Part shown: piece after piece, positions 44,301 through 51,378 of the stretch
Layout of the letters: each line of letters starts with the position of its first letter
How positions within the stretch are numbered: position 1 is the stretch's first letter
Assembly (NCBI RefSeq): GCF_900167535.1
Contig: NZ_FUYE01000017.1
Span: 62,001 to 126,000, forward strand
Length of the DNA stretch: 64,000 bases
Direction: 5' to 3'
Source of the DNA: Prosthecobacter debontii
Lineage (GTDB): Bacteria > Verrucomicrobiota > Verrucomicrobiia > Verrucomicrobiales > Verrucomicrobiaceae
Program-made: the position numbers and the translations under genes
Notes under the pieces: model-generated
The model's database searches: none
Told to the model about the DNA's origin: nothing
The model's input: only the letters and a program-made list of their open reading frames with translations

Positions 44301-44521
44301 TGACCAGCTTCGCCATGATGGCAGGTATGATGCCCTTGGCTCTGGGTGCGGGGCAAACGGCTCCTCTGGGGCGTGCCGTGGTTGGAGGACTGGCGTTGGC
44401 GACGGTGGCCACCCTGCTTTTCCTGCCCTCCGTGTTTGCTCTGTTGGCCAGTCGAAAGGCCACTTCAGCGTCGCTCGACCCCGACGATGAAAATGGCGCT
44501 CTTTATGAAGGTCGTGCCTGA
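41381..44521 (+). CDS. RND efflux transporter permease (second system)
   Basis: A 1046-residue inner-membrane RND antiporter. The start MSLARYALRHPWTVL (41381) is chosen because it places the first transmembrane helix in the usual position; an upstream ATG at 41330 would add 17 atypical residues. The TM4 region reads LALAVGILVDEATVTVENIHTH, so the usual Asp-Asp pair is Asp-Glu. The second half repeats the fold, with GAIMAVGVAVANAILLVSFADRA. This subgroup with RMTRDIFPPLGIPTIYVAQPYGG near the N-terminus is distinct from AcrB and found beside its own adaptor and TolC-like genes. Substrate unknown. It diverges from the tetR cluster. Confidence 0.94.
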   Translation: MSLARYALRHPWTVLVAVVAVCLGAWLALQRMTRDIFPPLGIPTIYVAQPYGGMDPLQMEGYLTYRYEYHFLYIANIEHVESKSIQGASIMKLQFHPGTDMSQAMSETVAQVNRSRAFMPPGTVAPFIMRFDAGSVAVGHLVFSTDDPNISLNQMQDQALNRVRPAFATLPGVSAPPPFGGSSRAIVVNVNPDRMKAYGLSPDEIVQAIARGNPISPSGNINLDGRYPIVPTNAIVSNVKDLEAVPLKKTEAGAVFIRDVATVADGADVTTSYALANGKRTVYLPVTKRAEASTLEVVKRVREAVPEFQKLLPDGIKVSFEFDQTPVVNRSIQDLVKEGALGAVLTGLMVLIFLRDLRTAFIVVINIPLALLASAFGLWISGQNIHLMTLGGLALAVGILVDEATVTVENIHTHLARGKPLARAALEGTLETTQPRLLAMLCILAVFIPAFFMEGAAKALFVPLALAVGFAMLASFLLSSTLVPVLSVWFLPTKQTLHEESLGFFARSYQGVVKAAVAMRWILVPAYLAGAGLIIVSFGPFLGTEIFPKTDSGQFAIRFRAPSGTQVATTEKIAQKILHVIEHDLGEGVTVDFSLGMVGVHNSSFPVNLVHLWNGGPEEGWLAVQMKPGRMNVEEIEEKLRAILARELPEVRLSFEPQDIVSRVMSFGASTPIEIAVSGPSLPTSKEHAEKILAKLKELPFLRDVQIAQTLDAPTVNVQIDRERAGLLGVEVEDVTRSLVAATTSSRFTTPVFWADPGTGISFNVQVQIPEERTQSLEDLGNVPVTSKLGNPVLLRNLAKIEPGTAVGTYERYNLVRLVSVTANIHDRDFGSAIHAVNQALKEIGPAPDGKTKVDVRGQVVPYNQLYEGFSRGLVIAIVVIFLLLCANFQSLRLALVVISTMPAVIAGVVLALFFTGTTVNIQSAMGAIMAVGVAVANAILLVSFADRARREKQGDRHAAAVEGAVSRLRPILMTSFAMMAGMMPLALGAGQTAPLGRAVVGGLALATVATLLFLPSVFALLASRKATSASLDPDDENGALYEGRA

Positions 44522-44566
44522 TCTCGTTGTTTCTCTTTGTCGCAAATCTTGTTCATCTCAAATCTC

Positions 44567-45568
44567 GTGAATCCCGTTCGTCCTCTTATCGCTCTCTGGC
44601 TCGCTTACAGCATCACCGCCGTAGGGGCTGTGGAAGTGCCCGCAACGAAACCGCAGAAAGGCACCATTCACCGGTGGATCAGCCTGCCTGCGACACTGGC
44701 CCCCTGGCAGCAGGTGGCCATGAAGGCGCGTGTGGCAGGCTACGTGAAAAGCGTGTCGGTGGACCTCGGCGATCAGGTGCGGGCCGGGCAGACGCTCATT
44801 GAAATCGAAGTGCCGGAACTCCAGGCAGACCAAGTCAAACGTCGCGCGGAAGTGACTGCTGCTGAAGTGGAGGTGAAGCGCCTGCATGAAGCGCGGAAGA
44901 AATCCCCCGATCTGATTTTGCCTCAATCGGTGGATGATGCCGAGGCGAGGCTGGCGATTGCGCAGGCGGGCCTGAAGGAAGCCGAGACACTGCTGGACCT
45001 AGCGCAAATCAAAGCCCCCTTCGATGCCGTGGTGACGGCACGACATGTGGACCCTGGCGCTTATGCCGCAGCTGGTGGGGAGACCTTATTGCATCTGGAA
45101 GATACGCAAACGATTCGGCTACGCGTTCCAGTTGTTGAGTTGGAGACTGGTTATCTCAAGACTGGGCAAGCGGTGGAAGCCCGCGCCGAGGTGCTGAAGG
45201 GCGAGGTGGTGAAAGGTCAGGTGAGCCGGATATCAGGCAGCCTGGATGAGGCCACTCGCACACTGATGGTGGAGGCGGATCTGAAAAATGAAAAGGGTAT
45301 GCTTCGGCCAGGCCTCTACGTGACCGCTCGTCTGGCGGTGGAGCAGCATGATGGAGCGACTTTGATTCCGGTGGCTGGACTGGTGAAAGAGAAGGCCAAT
45401 AGTTTTATCTTTAAACTGGTGGAGGGTAAAGCCGTGAAGACGGCCATCAAACCAGGTTTCAACGACGGTGTGAATGTGGAGGTGCCGGAACTGAAAGAGG
45501 GAGAGGTCATCTTGCTGCCAGGGACTCTGCCGCTGGTGGATGGTCAAGCGGTGACTGTGAAGCCCTGA
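44567..45568 (+). CDS. RND efflux periplasmic adaptor (second system)
   Basis: An adaptor of about 333 residues. The frame opens with TTG at 44537, but the GTG at 44567 gives a better signal peptide (NPVRPLIALWLAYSITAVGA), so this start is preferred without certainty. Lipoyl halves are GYVKSVSVDLGDQVRAGQTLIEIE and LAQIKAPFDAVVTARHVDPGAYA, with a short helical hairpin between them, followed by the beta-barrel domain and a membrane-proximal domain. It begins 45 bp after the permease stop and is followed after 25 bp by the channel gene. No lipobox is visible, unlike the adaptor of the first system. Confidence 0.88.
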   Translation: MNPVRPLIALWLAYSITAVGAVEVPATKPQKGTIHRWISLPATLAPWQQVAMKARVAGYVKSVSVDLGDQVRAGQTLIEIEVPELQADQVKRRAEVTAAEVEVKRLHEARKKSPDLILPQSVDDAEARLAIAQAGLKEAETLLDLAQIKAPFDAVVTARHVDPGAYAAAGGETLLHLEDTQTIRLRVPVVELETGYLKTGQAVEARAEVLKGEVVKGQVSRISGSLDEATRTLMVEADLKNEKGMLRPGLYVTARLAVEQHDGATLIPVAGLVKEKANSFIFKLVEGKAVKTAIKPGFNDGVNVEVPELKEGEVILLPGTLPLVDGQAVTVKP

Positions 45569-45593
45569 ACTCGAAATGGGTGAATCTTTGGTT

Positions 45594-46883
45594 ATGAAAA
45601 AAAGCCTGTTTTTGCTTTCTATTCTCATCGGGGCTGGGTCTGTGTTGGCCGCTCCCATGCACGTGAGCCTGCCGACTGTGATGAAGCTGGCCGGAGCGAA
45701 CAATGATGAGATCGAATTGGCTCGCGTTCGTCATCAGGAAGCCATTGCGGAGTCGAAACAAGCTTGGCAGCGCTTTTGGCCCACACTCACCTTGGCTGCG
45801 GGTTATCGCGGGCATGAGGGGAAGGTGCAGGACATTGCAGGGGCGGTCTTTGATGCCCGTAAACAGCAATACACGGTGGGCTCCACGGTGATGATCGACT
45901 GGTCACCGGGGGATATTTATTATGGGGCACTTGCTACGGAGCAAAAGGCTCTGGCGGCAGAGCAGTTGGCGGAGAAAGCGCGGCGAGACATTGTGCAACA
46001 GGCCGTGACTCGGTATCTGGACCTGCTCGCGGCTGAGGCCGACATGGCCATCGTGGCGGACGATCTACGCCTAACTGAAGATTATGCCGGACAGCTCGAT
46101 GGTGCCGTCAATGCCGGCACCGCCTTTCGGGCCGATCTCCTGCGTGTCAAAACTCAGGTGAGCCGAGCCAAGATCACCATGCGTCAGGCTCAAGAAAAGC
46201 GGGATCTGGCCGCTGCTGCCTTGGCCGAAAGTCTGCGTCTTGATCCAGCGACTGAGCTACGTCCTGCTAAGGCGGATTTGGTTCCGGTGAGCCTGACCTC
46301 AGTTTCCGGCATGGCCACCCTCATTTCACAAGCTCATCAAAATCGACCCGAATTACGAGCCATGACGGCGGCCCAATCAGCGGCCGGTTTGGAGAGCGAT
46401 CGTAGCCGTGTGGCTCCGATGATTCCAAGTGTGCAGGCAGGTTACAGCGTCGGTGGTCTCGGTGGCGGTTATGCCAGTGAGTGGGGTCACTTTGGCGATC
46501 AGCAGGATTTCTTCGTGGGGCTGGGTTGGAAGATCGGCCCCGGCGGGTTGTTTGATCTTCAACGTCAGAAGATCGCTGATGCCCGCGAGCGCGGCACCGC
46601 TTTGCAAGGAGAGCAGGTCAAGGCGGCAATTGGGCGCGAAGTGGTAGAAGCGGCCTTGAAGGCTCGTTCCGCCAAGGATCAGCTGGCCATCAATGACGAG
46701 GCCGTCACGGCAGCGGAAGAAATGGCCAAGCTGGCGAAGGAACGGCAGGCCAGTCAACTGGGGGTTGTCCTCGAGTATTTGTTAGCCCGTGAGGAACTGA
46801 CTCGTGCGCGTCAGGATCGCGTGAGGGCAGTGACCGACTACAACAAAGCCCAGCATGAACTGAAGCTCGCGGTGGGGAAGTAA
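45594..46883 (+). CDS. TolC-family outer-membrane channel protein (second system)
   Basis: A 429-residue protein with a non-lipoprotein signal peptide (MKKSLFLLSILIGAGSVLAA, cleavage near residue 20). Two TolC-like repeats follow, each with long coiled helices: VMKLAGANNDEIELARVRHQEAIAESK near residue 30 and the second ending ERQASQLGVVLEYLLAREELTRA near residue 390. The start at 45594 is chosen because it begins the signal peptide; an ATG at 45576 would add six residues. It completes the permease-adaptor-channel unit. A TolC-like protein is also seen in type I secretion, but the neighbours support efflux. Confidence 0.9.
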   Translation: MKKSLFLLSILIGAGSVLAAPMHVSLPTVMKLAGANNDEIELARVRHQEAIAESKQAWQRFWPTLTLAAGYRGHEGKVQDIAGAVFDARKQQYTVGSTVMIDWSPGDIYYGALATEQKALAAEQLAEKARRDIVQQAVTRYLDLLAAEADMAIVADDLRLTEDYAGQLDGAVNAGTAFRADLLRVKTQVSRAKITMRQAQEKRDLAAAALAESLRLDPATELRPAKADLVPVSLTSVSGMATLISQAHQNRPELRAMTAAQSAAGLESDRSRVAPMIPSVQAGYSVGGLGGGYASEWGHFGDQQDFFVGLGWKIGPGGLFDLQRQKIADARERGTALQGEQVKAAIGREVVEAALKARSAKDQLAINDEAVTAAEEMAKLAKERQASQLGVVLEYLLAREELTRARQDRVRAVTDYNKAQHELKLAVGK

Positions 46884-46894
46884 CGGATGGTGCC

Positions 46895-46938
46895 CAACAA
46901 AAAGTGCGATCATCATGCCGAGACTGACGACCGCACTT
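46895..46938 (-). terminator. Rho-independent terminator after the TlpA-like gene
   Basis: AAGTGCG (46902-46908) pairs with CGCACTT (46932-46938), extended imperfectly inward. On the minus strand the stem is followed by TTTTTGTTGG. It lies between convergent genes and may also stop transcription from the plus strand. Confidence 0.6.
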
Positions 46939-46957
46939 CAAAGAGGAAAGGGGACTG

Positions 46958-47947
46958 TTAGGGAGCCTGAATGGAAGCGTCCACTTTTTTCAGTGCCACC
47001 CACAGGGCGGGATCATCGGGATAACCGTTGAAAAGCACCTGACCCGTGGGGGCGATCAGGACCATGCGGGGGATGGTTTCGAGTTCGAGCTGTGTGGTGA
47101 AAGGACGTTCGGCGGGTTCGATCAACCAGGGGAATTCGATGCCCATGTTATCCTTCATTTTCGCGGCTATCACCTGGGCGTCCTTGTCATCCTTGTTCAT
47201 GCCTGCCACCACGATGCCGTGCTTGCTCAGCATCTCGGCTTTCTTTTTGACCTCAGGCATGAGCTGGATGCAGGGGGCGCACCAGGATGCCCAGAAGTCC
47301 ACGAGCAAAGCTTTCTTATCTCCCAAGACATCTTTGAATGTGGTGGCTTGTCCATCATGGGTGGTGATCACCAGATCCATATCCACCTTCACGTTGGCCA
47401 TCTTCTCCTGGATCTTTTGTTTCTCAATGGCCTGGAGGTAGAGCGGGGCTTGGCTGGGGCTGAGCCAGAGAGCTTCGAGGATTTGTGTTTTGAAAACCGC
47501 CTGATCACCCTTGCTATGGGCTTCCAGGGCTTTGGCATAAGCGATAAAGCTGCGAATCTCGTCTGCAGATTTGAAGCCTGCGGATTGAGTGCGATCAAAG
47601 TTTTGCGCTACGACTTCGAGTTCGGGAATAACCTTGGTCAGCCAGGGGATGTTTTGGTTACGCAGCCCCCAGACGAGCTTGGCTTCAATGATGCTTTGGC
47701 GTGGAATACCGGCCATCCCGGCTTTTTTGATGTTTTCCAGGAGGTCTTGCTCAGTGGCTTGGGGATCGAAGAGCCTCTGAATCATTTCTTGAGGGCTTGC
47801 CGGCGTGGGGGCGGCGGTCGTTGCTTCCTCAGCTTTCTGGGCCTCAGGCTTTGCTGTTTCGGCAGGGGGTTGCGTCTGAGCGGCTTCCTGCGCAGGCAGG
47901 TGGAAAGGCAGCAAAGACAGCAAAAGGATCGTGCGGAGAGGTTTCAT
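46958..47947 (-). CDS. Periplasmic TlpA-like thioredoxin with long N-terminal helical domain
   Basis: A 329-residue exported protein with signal peptide (about 1-19), an Ala/Pro/Glu-rich spacer (20-50), a helical region of about 120 residues, and a C-terminal thioredoxin domain (about 195-325). The active site is WASWCAPC, with Cys223 and Cys226, and the domain contains LVDFWASWCAPCIQLMPEV, FPWLIEPAERPFTTQLELE and the cis-Pro region IPRMVLIAP. Such proteins reduce disulfides in the periplasm, for example in cytochrome c or outer-membrane protein maturation. The helical region has no recognised family. It diverges from miaA. Confidence 0.88.
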   Translation of the reverse strand: MKPLRTILLLSLLPFHLPAQEAAQTQPPAETAKPEAQKAEEATTAAPTPASPQEMIQRLFDPQATEQDLLENIKKAGMAGIPRQSIIEAKLVWGLRNQNIPWLTKVIPELEVVAQNFDRTQSAGFKSADEIRSFIAYAKALEAHSKGDQAVFKTQILEALWLSPSQAPLYLQAIEKQKIQEKMANVKVDMDLVITTHDGQATTFKDVLGDKKALLVDFWASWCAPCIQLMPEVKKKAEMLSKHGIVVAGMNKDDKDAQVIAAKMKDNMGIEFPWLIEPAERPFTTQLELETIPRMVLIAPTGQVLFNGYPDDPALWVALKKVDASIQAP

Positions 47948-47980
47948 GGACAGGAGAGATTACGTCAGCTAGGAGGAGAT

Positions 47981-48922
47981 ATGTCGAAGTGCTTTTCGCT
48001 TCCCTTCTTCTTGGTGGGCCCGACTGCCAGCGGAAAATCCGCTCTGGCAGCGGCTCTGGCTGAGAAAATCGGGGGCGAGGTGGTGAACGCGGATGCTTTC
48101 CAGTTGTATCAAGGGATGGATCTGCTGACGGCAAAACCGAGCCTCGAGGACCTAGCTCGGGTGCCGCATCATCTCTATGGGGTGGTGCCGCTCACGGAGA
48201 GTTGCGATGCTCAGCGGTATCGCGAGATGGCGCTGGCGGTGATCGCAGAAATCCAGAGCCGGGGTCGTTGGCCTATCGTGGTGGGGGGCTCGGGTCTTTA
48301 CATCAAAGCGCTCACGCATGGTCTGGCTCCGCTTCCTCCGACCGACCCTGCCGTGCGTGCTCAGGTGAACGCCATGTCCTCAGACGAAACCCGGGAGATG
48401 CTGCTGCGACTCGACCCTCAGGCGGGGGACAATGTGCCCTTGGCGAACCCACGCTATGTCAGCCGTGCCTTGGAAATTTGCCTACTGACGGGCCAGCCTC
48501 AGTCGGTTCTGCGACAAACCTTTGCTCAAACCGAGCCCGTCGGCGTTGGCGTCGTACTTCAGTGGGAGCGGGAGGCGCTGTATGAACGCATCAATCAACG
48601 GGCATGGCAGATGCTGGACGCCGGACTCGTGGCGGAGGTGGCGGCTCTGCCTGCGGTGGGGGAGACAGCGAGCAAGGCGATCGGCCTCCGCGAGATGCAG
48701 GCCCATCTGCGGGGAGAAATGTCCCTGCAACAAGCGGTGGAGAGCCTGCAACAAGCCACCCGACGGTATGCGAAACGGCAGGCCACCTGGTTCCGCCGGG
48801 AGACTTGGCTGCAAACGATTTGCCTGAACTCAGAGACCACGGCAGAGTCAGGGCTCGATTTTATTCTCACTCACTTTCCATGTCTGACCTCGCCACCAGC
48901 CACACTGTCCCCGTCAACTTAG
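47981..48922 (+). CDS. miaA: tRNA dimethylallyltransferase MiaA
   Basis: MiaA adds the dimethylallyl group to N6 of A37 in tRNAs reading UNN codons. The 313-residue protein starts at 47981 behind an ideal AGGAGG ribosome-binding site (47971-47976); longer upstream frames are not real. Motifs: P-loop LVGPTASGKSALAAALAEKI (about 11-30), GEVVNADAFQLYQGMDLLTAKPS (the substrate region, which in most MiaA reads DSxQVYRGMDIGTAK, so the local sequence is somewhat divergent), VVGGSGLYIKALTHGL, and a late ATRRYAKRQATWFRR. The 3' end overlaps aroB by 43 bp in another frame. Confidence 0.95.
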   Translation: MSKCFSLPFFLVGPTASGKSALAAALAEKIGGEVVNADAFQLYQGMDLLTAKPSLEDLARVPHHLYGVVPLTESCDAQRYREMALAVIAEIQSRGRWPIVVGGSGLYIKALTHGLAPLPPTDPAVRAQVNAMSSDETREMLLRLDPQAGDNVPLANPRYVSRALEICLLTGQPQSVLRQTFAQTEPVGVGVVLQWEREALYERINQRAWQMLDAGLVAEVAALPAVGETASKAIGLREMQAHLRGEMSLQQAVESLQQATRRYAKRQATWFRRETWLQTICLNSETTAESGLDFILTHFPCLTSPPATLSPST

Positions 48923-49992
48923 GTGCCCGCAGCTACACCGTCCAGGTGGGGCGGGGCCTGCTTTCTGGGATCGGCGCAGCAGTCATGACCCTGGAAAAAC
49001 TCAGGGGGCGAAAAAGCTGTGCGGTGATCACCGACTCCAATGTGGCTCCGCTCTATGCGGAAACCGTTCTGCAAAGCCTGCGGGCAGCGGGTAAGGAAGC
49101 GCATCTCATCACGGTGCCTGCCGGGGAGGCGAGCAAGTCCCTGCTGGTGGCTCAGGATGTGTGTGGTGAAATGGTGCGTGCGGGTTTGGACCGAAAAAGC
49201 TTCGTGGTTGCCCTGGGCGGTGGCGTGATTGGGGATTTGGGTGGTTTCTGCGCCAGCATCTTCCAGCGCGGCATCCCCTATGTGCAGGTGCCCACCACCG
49301 TGCTCAGTCAGGTGGATAGCAGTGTGGGTGGGAAGACCGGAGTGAACCTGCCAGATGCTAAAAACATGGTCGGTGCCTTTCATCAGCCCGTGCATGTGAT
49401 TGCCGACATCGCCACGCTCGATTCCCTGCACAAGCGGGAGTGGAATGAGGGCTTTGCCGAGATCATCAAACACGCCTGCATTCGTGATGCGTCCATGCTG
49501 GAGGCGATTGATGCCGTGGCGGACGATGAAGGGGACCTCACGGATCTCATCCGTCGCAACATCGCCATCAAAGCCGCGGTGGTGGAAGCGGATGAGTATG
49601 AAACGCTGGGGCTGCGTGCGCTACTGAACTTCGGCCACACCCTGGGTCATGCCATCGAGGCAGCCGCAGGTTACGGCAGTCTGCTTCACGGCGAAGCCAT
49701 CTCACTCGGCTTGCGCGCCGCCCTCTGGCTTTCGGAGCAGGTTTCAGGCTTGTCTCAGGCGGAAAGTCAGCGTGTGATTGCTCTGTTGCAGAAGTTTGAT
49801 CTGCCTGTGCAGTTGCCAGAAGGCTTCGATACCGGGGAACTGCTGCGCATCACACGGATGGACAAAAAGTTCGAAACGGGAAAAATCCGCTTCGTGCTTC
49901 TGCCTCACATCGGAGATGCCTTTGTCAGTAAGGAAGTCACAGAGGCGCACCTGATTCAAGCGCTCGACGAACTGCGCAAGCCTGTGGCTTGA
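48880..49992 (+). CDS. aroB: 3-dehydroquinate synthase
   Basis: The second step of the shikimate pathway: DAHP to 3-dehydroquinate, using NAD and a divalent metal. The 370-residue protein has the family length and motifs: ALGGGVIGDLGGF (about 110), PTTVLSQVDSSVGGKTGVN, NEGFAEIIKHACI, NFGHTLGHAIE and the late TRMDKKFETGKIRFVLL. Metal ligands Glu and the two His of these motifs are in place. The chosen ATG (MSDLATSHTVPVN) lies inside the last 43 bp of miaA; the frame continues upstream to 48604 only as a shadow of miaA. The overlap indicates co-transcription. Confidence 0.96.
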   Translation: MSDLATSHTVPVNLGARSYTVQVGRGLLSGIGAAVMTLEKLRGRKSCAVITDSNVAPLYAETVLQSLRAAGKEAHLITVPAGEASKSLLVAQDVCGEMVRAGLDRKSFVVALGGGVIGDLGGFCASIFQRGIPYVQVPTTVLSQVDSSVGGKTGVNLPDAKNMVGAFHQPVHVIADIATLDSLHKREWNEGFAEIIKHACIRDASMLEAIDAVADDEGDLTDLIRRNIAIKAAVVEADEYETLGLRALLNFGHTLGHAIEAAAGYGSLLHGEAISLGLRAALWLSEQVSGLSQAESQRVIALLQKFDLPVQLPEGFDTGELLRITRMDKKFETGKIRFVLLPHIGDAFVSKEVTEAHLIQALDELRKPVA

Positions 49993-50101
49993 CGGTAAAA
50001 AAGCTTGAAGTTTTGATCTCTCCACAAAAGAGAATCGGGCCTTCGGTGAGATGTGATTTGGTGTGCTTTTTGTTAGGTGTTCGGTGTTATGCATTAGGCT
50101 T

Positions 50102-50138
50102 GGAAACAAAAACCCCGAAGAGTGGGGCTCTTCGGGGT
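50102..50138 (-). terminator. Rho-independent terminator after the coiled-coil protein gene
   Basis: An 11-bp perfect stem, ACCCCGAAGAG (50112-50122) with CTCTTCGGGGT (50128-50138) and a 5-base loop. On the minus strand it is followed by TTTTGTTTCC. It lies between convergent aroB and the coiled-coil gene. Confidence 0.8.
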
Positions 50139-50167
50139 CGTCTTGAGAGTGTGTGAGGTAAGTTAGA

Positions 50168-51073
50168 TCAAGCCTGTAGCACGAGGCCGCGTTTCACGAG
50201 GCGAGTGCGGGGGCTTGGCTTAGTTTTCGTCCGCGAACGAGAGCGTGCTTTCGTCAGGACCAGCTGAAGGGAGATGTTTTTTTTTTCGGCCGCAGCCAGC
50301 TTCTGTTCCAGTTCAGCAAACTTGGCGTCATCCATGGGGGCCGTCTCCAGGACAGGCAGGGAGGCCGGAGTGACCGGCAGGATGGAAGCCAGAGGTGAAG
50401 GAGGAGGTGGTGGTGGAGCCGCGAACTTAGGCGGAAAGAACGGAGAAGGCACGGGCAGCGGGGCTGGCGCAGGTGCGGGTGGCTCAGGCTCCTCCACAGG
50501 TGGTGCAGGGGGAGGGCTGATCATGAAGCCGCTAGGGCCACTGAGATCTGGCATCGGGCTGACAGGTTCTGGCACAGGCAGGCCGCCATCTTCGTCGGAG
50601 TCACTGCTGCTGCTCGGGCCGCTTTCAGGAGCTGGAGCGGGTGCGGGAGCTTGATTGGCCAGCGCTTTTTCCAGCAGGGATTCCAGATGCAGGATGCGGG
50701 CCTTCGCTTCGGGGAGCTCGGCACTCATCTGCTTCGTCACGTCCAGTTGTGTCAGCAGTTCATACTCGCGGCGCTGGGACTTGCTTAGGAGTTCGTTGAA
50801 GCGCTTCTCTTCGACGCCCAATTGATCACTGGCCATGTGGCGGAAGAGATCGAACTGACGCTGCATCTCCGAACGCCAGGCATTGGCGTCTTGCCTCACC
50901 ATCATGAGGTCTTTCTGCTGAGTCACGACCTGCTTTTCGAGTGCTGCTTTATTTTTGAGAAGCTGCTCTTCAACACGGCGTAGGAGCCAAAGTCGAATGA
51001 TCGCAGCAACGAAGAATGCCGCCATTATAGAGGTGGCAAAAATGTAGATTTGGTGTTCGGGAAGACTAGCCAT
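50168..51073 (-). CDS. Membrane-anchored coiled-coil protein with long proline-rich segment
   Basis: A 301-residue protein of no recognised family. A single transmembrane helix (about 8-30, IYIFATSIMAAFFVAAIIRLWLL) is followed by a coiled coil (about 32-125, rich in Gln, Lys, Arg, Glu, for example EEQLLKNKAALEKQVVTQQK). A Pro/Ala/Ser-rich low-complexity stretch (about 128-240) and a short C-terminal helix with a very basic tail (RSRSRTKTKPSPRTRLVKR) complete it. The start ATG at 51073 is preferred to one at 51112 because it begins closer to the membrane helix. The basic tail might bind nucleic acid or membrane, but this is inference. Confidence 0.6.
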   Translation of the reverse strand: MASLPEHQIYIFATSIMAAFFVAAIIRLWLLRRVEEQLLKNKAALEKQVVTQQKDLMMVRQDANAWRSEMQRQFDLFRHMASDQLGVEEKRFNELLSKSQRREYELLTQLDVTKQMSAELPEAKARILHLESLLEKALANQAPAPAPAPESGPSSSSDSDEDGGLPVPEPVSPMPDLSGPSGFMISPPPAPPVEEPEPPAPAPAPLPVPSPFFPPKFAAPPPPPPSPLASILPVTPASLPVLETAPMDDAKFAELEQKLAAAEKKNISLQLVLTKARSRSRTKTKPSPRTRLVKRGLVLQA

Positions 51074-51283
51074 CGGAGCCTGCATGCAAGCAGGTCTCAA
51101 ACCAAGAAACAAGGCTTGAGTCTTTTTCAGCTATGCAATTTGCGTTTTTTTGCTAATTGGTTGTCATCGCTTGAAAGTAAGACTCTTCGAATAAACTGAC
51201 ACACAGTCTCGAAATTCCTGCGTTCACTGTAGTCTCTGGGAGGCAATGAGCTTTTCTCGGAGGCTCGACTGCGATTCTTTTAC

Positions 51284-51355
51284 AATTTGATCATGCTAAA
51301 TGAAACGCCGTTGACGACGGCAAGGGTTTCATTTAGCATATTTAATAATCAAATT
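51284..51355. repeat. Nested inverted repeat upstream of the NtrC-like regulator
   Basis: Three nested pairs share one centre: AATTTGAT (51284-51291) with ATCAAATT (51348-51355); ATGCTAAATGAAAC (51293-51306) with GTTTCATTTAGCAT (51326-51339), a 14-bp perfect pair; and GCCGT (51307-51311) with ACGGC (51317-51321). It ends 23 bp before the ATG of the response regulator and could form an extended hairpin in RNA or a cruciform in DNA. It has no T-run that would make it a terminator of the usual kind. Confidence 0.7.
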
Positions 51356-51378
51356 TGACTCTCAATTTATAACTATTT

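Noticed and set aside
47219-47980. Long upstream extension of the miaA frame
   Set aside because: It runs antisense to the TlpA-like gene. An ideal AGGAGG site and the P-loop position fix the miaA start at 47981.
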